64,000 nt of DNA. Source: Ereboglobus sp. PH5-10 (lineage in GTDB: Bacteria; Verrucomicrobiota; Verrucomicrobiia; Opitutales; Opitutaceae). The notes under the pieces were generated by a model. That model worked only from the letters and a program-made list of their open reading frames with translations, did not search any database and had not been told where the DNA came from. The stretch is from NCBI RefSeq assembly GCF_029504735.1, contig NZ_JAQFIP010000005.1:124001-188000 (forward strand), in the 5' to 3' direction. Shown here one piece after another: positions 63,719-64,000 of the stretch. The position numbers were made by a program, and so were the translations under genes. Positions within the stretch are counted from its first letter, which is position 1. Each line of letters opens with the position of its first letter.

Positions 63719-64000
63719 ATGGCCCTCTGGGAATACAAAGTCATCACAAGCGGCATCCACGGATTCGCCACGCCCGCGCTCCTCGAAACCTATCTCAACA
63801 ACCTCGGCAAGGACGAATGGGAAATCGTCAACTACCAGCCCTCGCCGACCAACTCGCTCGCCTTCACCGGCCTCGTCCGCCGCCCCACGCAACGCGACTG
63901 GACACCGCCCGCCGCGCTCGTCCCGGTCACGCCGCCCGCCCCCGCTCCGGAAAAAACCGCCTCCCCCGCCGACGTAACGCAGACTGCCAAGTCTGCCCCA
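63719..64000 (+). CDS. DUF4177-like protein, incomplete at the window edge
   Basis: 94 codons are visible with no stop. The start MALWEYKVITSG and LNNLGKDEWEIVNYQP match the small DUF4177 type (a W-E-Y-K-V strand, then LN-LG--GWE). This is followed by SLAFTGLVRRPTQRDW. The rest is a Pro/Ala-rich tail (PPAALVPVTPPAPAPEKT). The last visible codons are inside a palindrome (63979-63996), so the end of the protein may be encoded by a repeat element. Function is unknown. Confidence 0.75.
   Translation, partial: MALWEYKVITSGIHGFATPALLETYLNNLGKDEWEIVNYQPSPTNSLAFTGLVRRPTQRDWTPPAALVPVTPPAPAPEKTASPADVTQTAKSAP
63979..63996. repeat. Short palindrome at the window edge
   Basis: GCAGACT (63979-63985) and AGTCTGC (63990-63996) around a 4-nt loop, within the coding frame of the last gene. 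It looks like the beginning of another intergenic hairpin element and continues beyond the window. Confidence 0.5.

Overview
The window is a GC-rich bacterial chromosome segment, most likely from the Verrucomicrobia, family Opitutaceae (an inference from gene content, not a database match). The supporting traits are secreted sulfatases and rhamnosidase, an Opitutales/Planctomycetes-style pairing of a sigma factor with a WD40 Ser/Thr kinase, a TonB-dependent receptor, RNase HIII, a Na+-pumping decarboxylase beta subunit and NrfHA ammonifying nitrite reductase. The last two suit an anaerobic or microaerobic, perhaps gut-associated, life. About 50 genes are supportable. No tRNA, rRNA, CRISPR, integrase or transposase gene was seen.

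Layout. 1-9.5 kb: RNase HIII (cut by the left edge), GlmM, a TauE/SafE-type exporter, an MFS transporter, then an ECF-like sigma factor followed by a 1077-residue receptor-type Ser/Thr kinase with WD40 repeats. 9.5-14.5 kb: two P-II nitrogen regulators, the upstream one with its own terminator, two tandem POT-family transporters and a small acetyltransferase. 14.7-16.5 kb: an AT-rich island with two orphan membrane proteins; a 105-bp direct repeat brackets one of them. 16.5-19.6 kb: SurE and a Na+-translocating decarboxylase beta subunit with a large insertion, preceded by a 41-residue one-helix subunit candidate.

20-36.1 kb: a 16-kb block read entirely leftward and devoted to extracellular degradation. 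In transcription order it holds a GalM-like lipoprotein, an alpha-L-rhamnosidase (GH78), five tandem paralogous secreted endonuclease/exonuclease/phosphatase (EEP) proteins, a secreted metallophosphoesterase and three secreted sulfatases (one Ser-type, two Cys-type). Each of the five spacers preceding an EEP start codon contains a ~101-bp inverted-repeat element. 36.5-43.5 kb: a Tat-exported Gfo/Idh/MocA oxidoreductase, a small lipoprotein, an S9 peptidase and a TonB-dependent receptor with a clear terminator.

43.8-57.6 kb: a CobW-like P-loop protein next to an ATP-grasp-like protein, a nitronate monooxygenase-like protein, tRNA-dihydrouridine synthase, a YhcH-family protein, RlmJ, a second metallophosphoesterase, a HAD phosphatase, and ProS with a DMT exporter. 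57.8-62.0 kb: nrfH-nrfA-resB-ccsA, coding for ammonifying nitrite reductase plus System II cytochrome c assembly. 62.1-64 kb: a secreted acetylxylan-esterase-type hydrolase and an incomplete DUF4177-like gene.

The most unusual signals are the five-gene EEP array with its embedded mobile-looking palindromes, and another copy of that palindrome between nrfA and resB that now supplies the start codon and first ~34 codons of resB.
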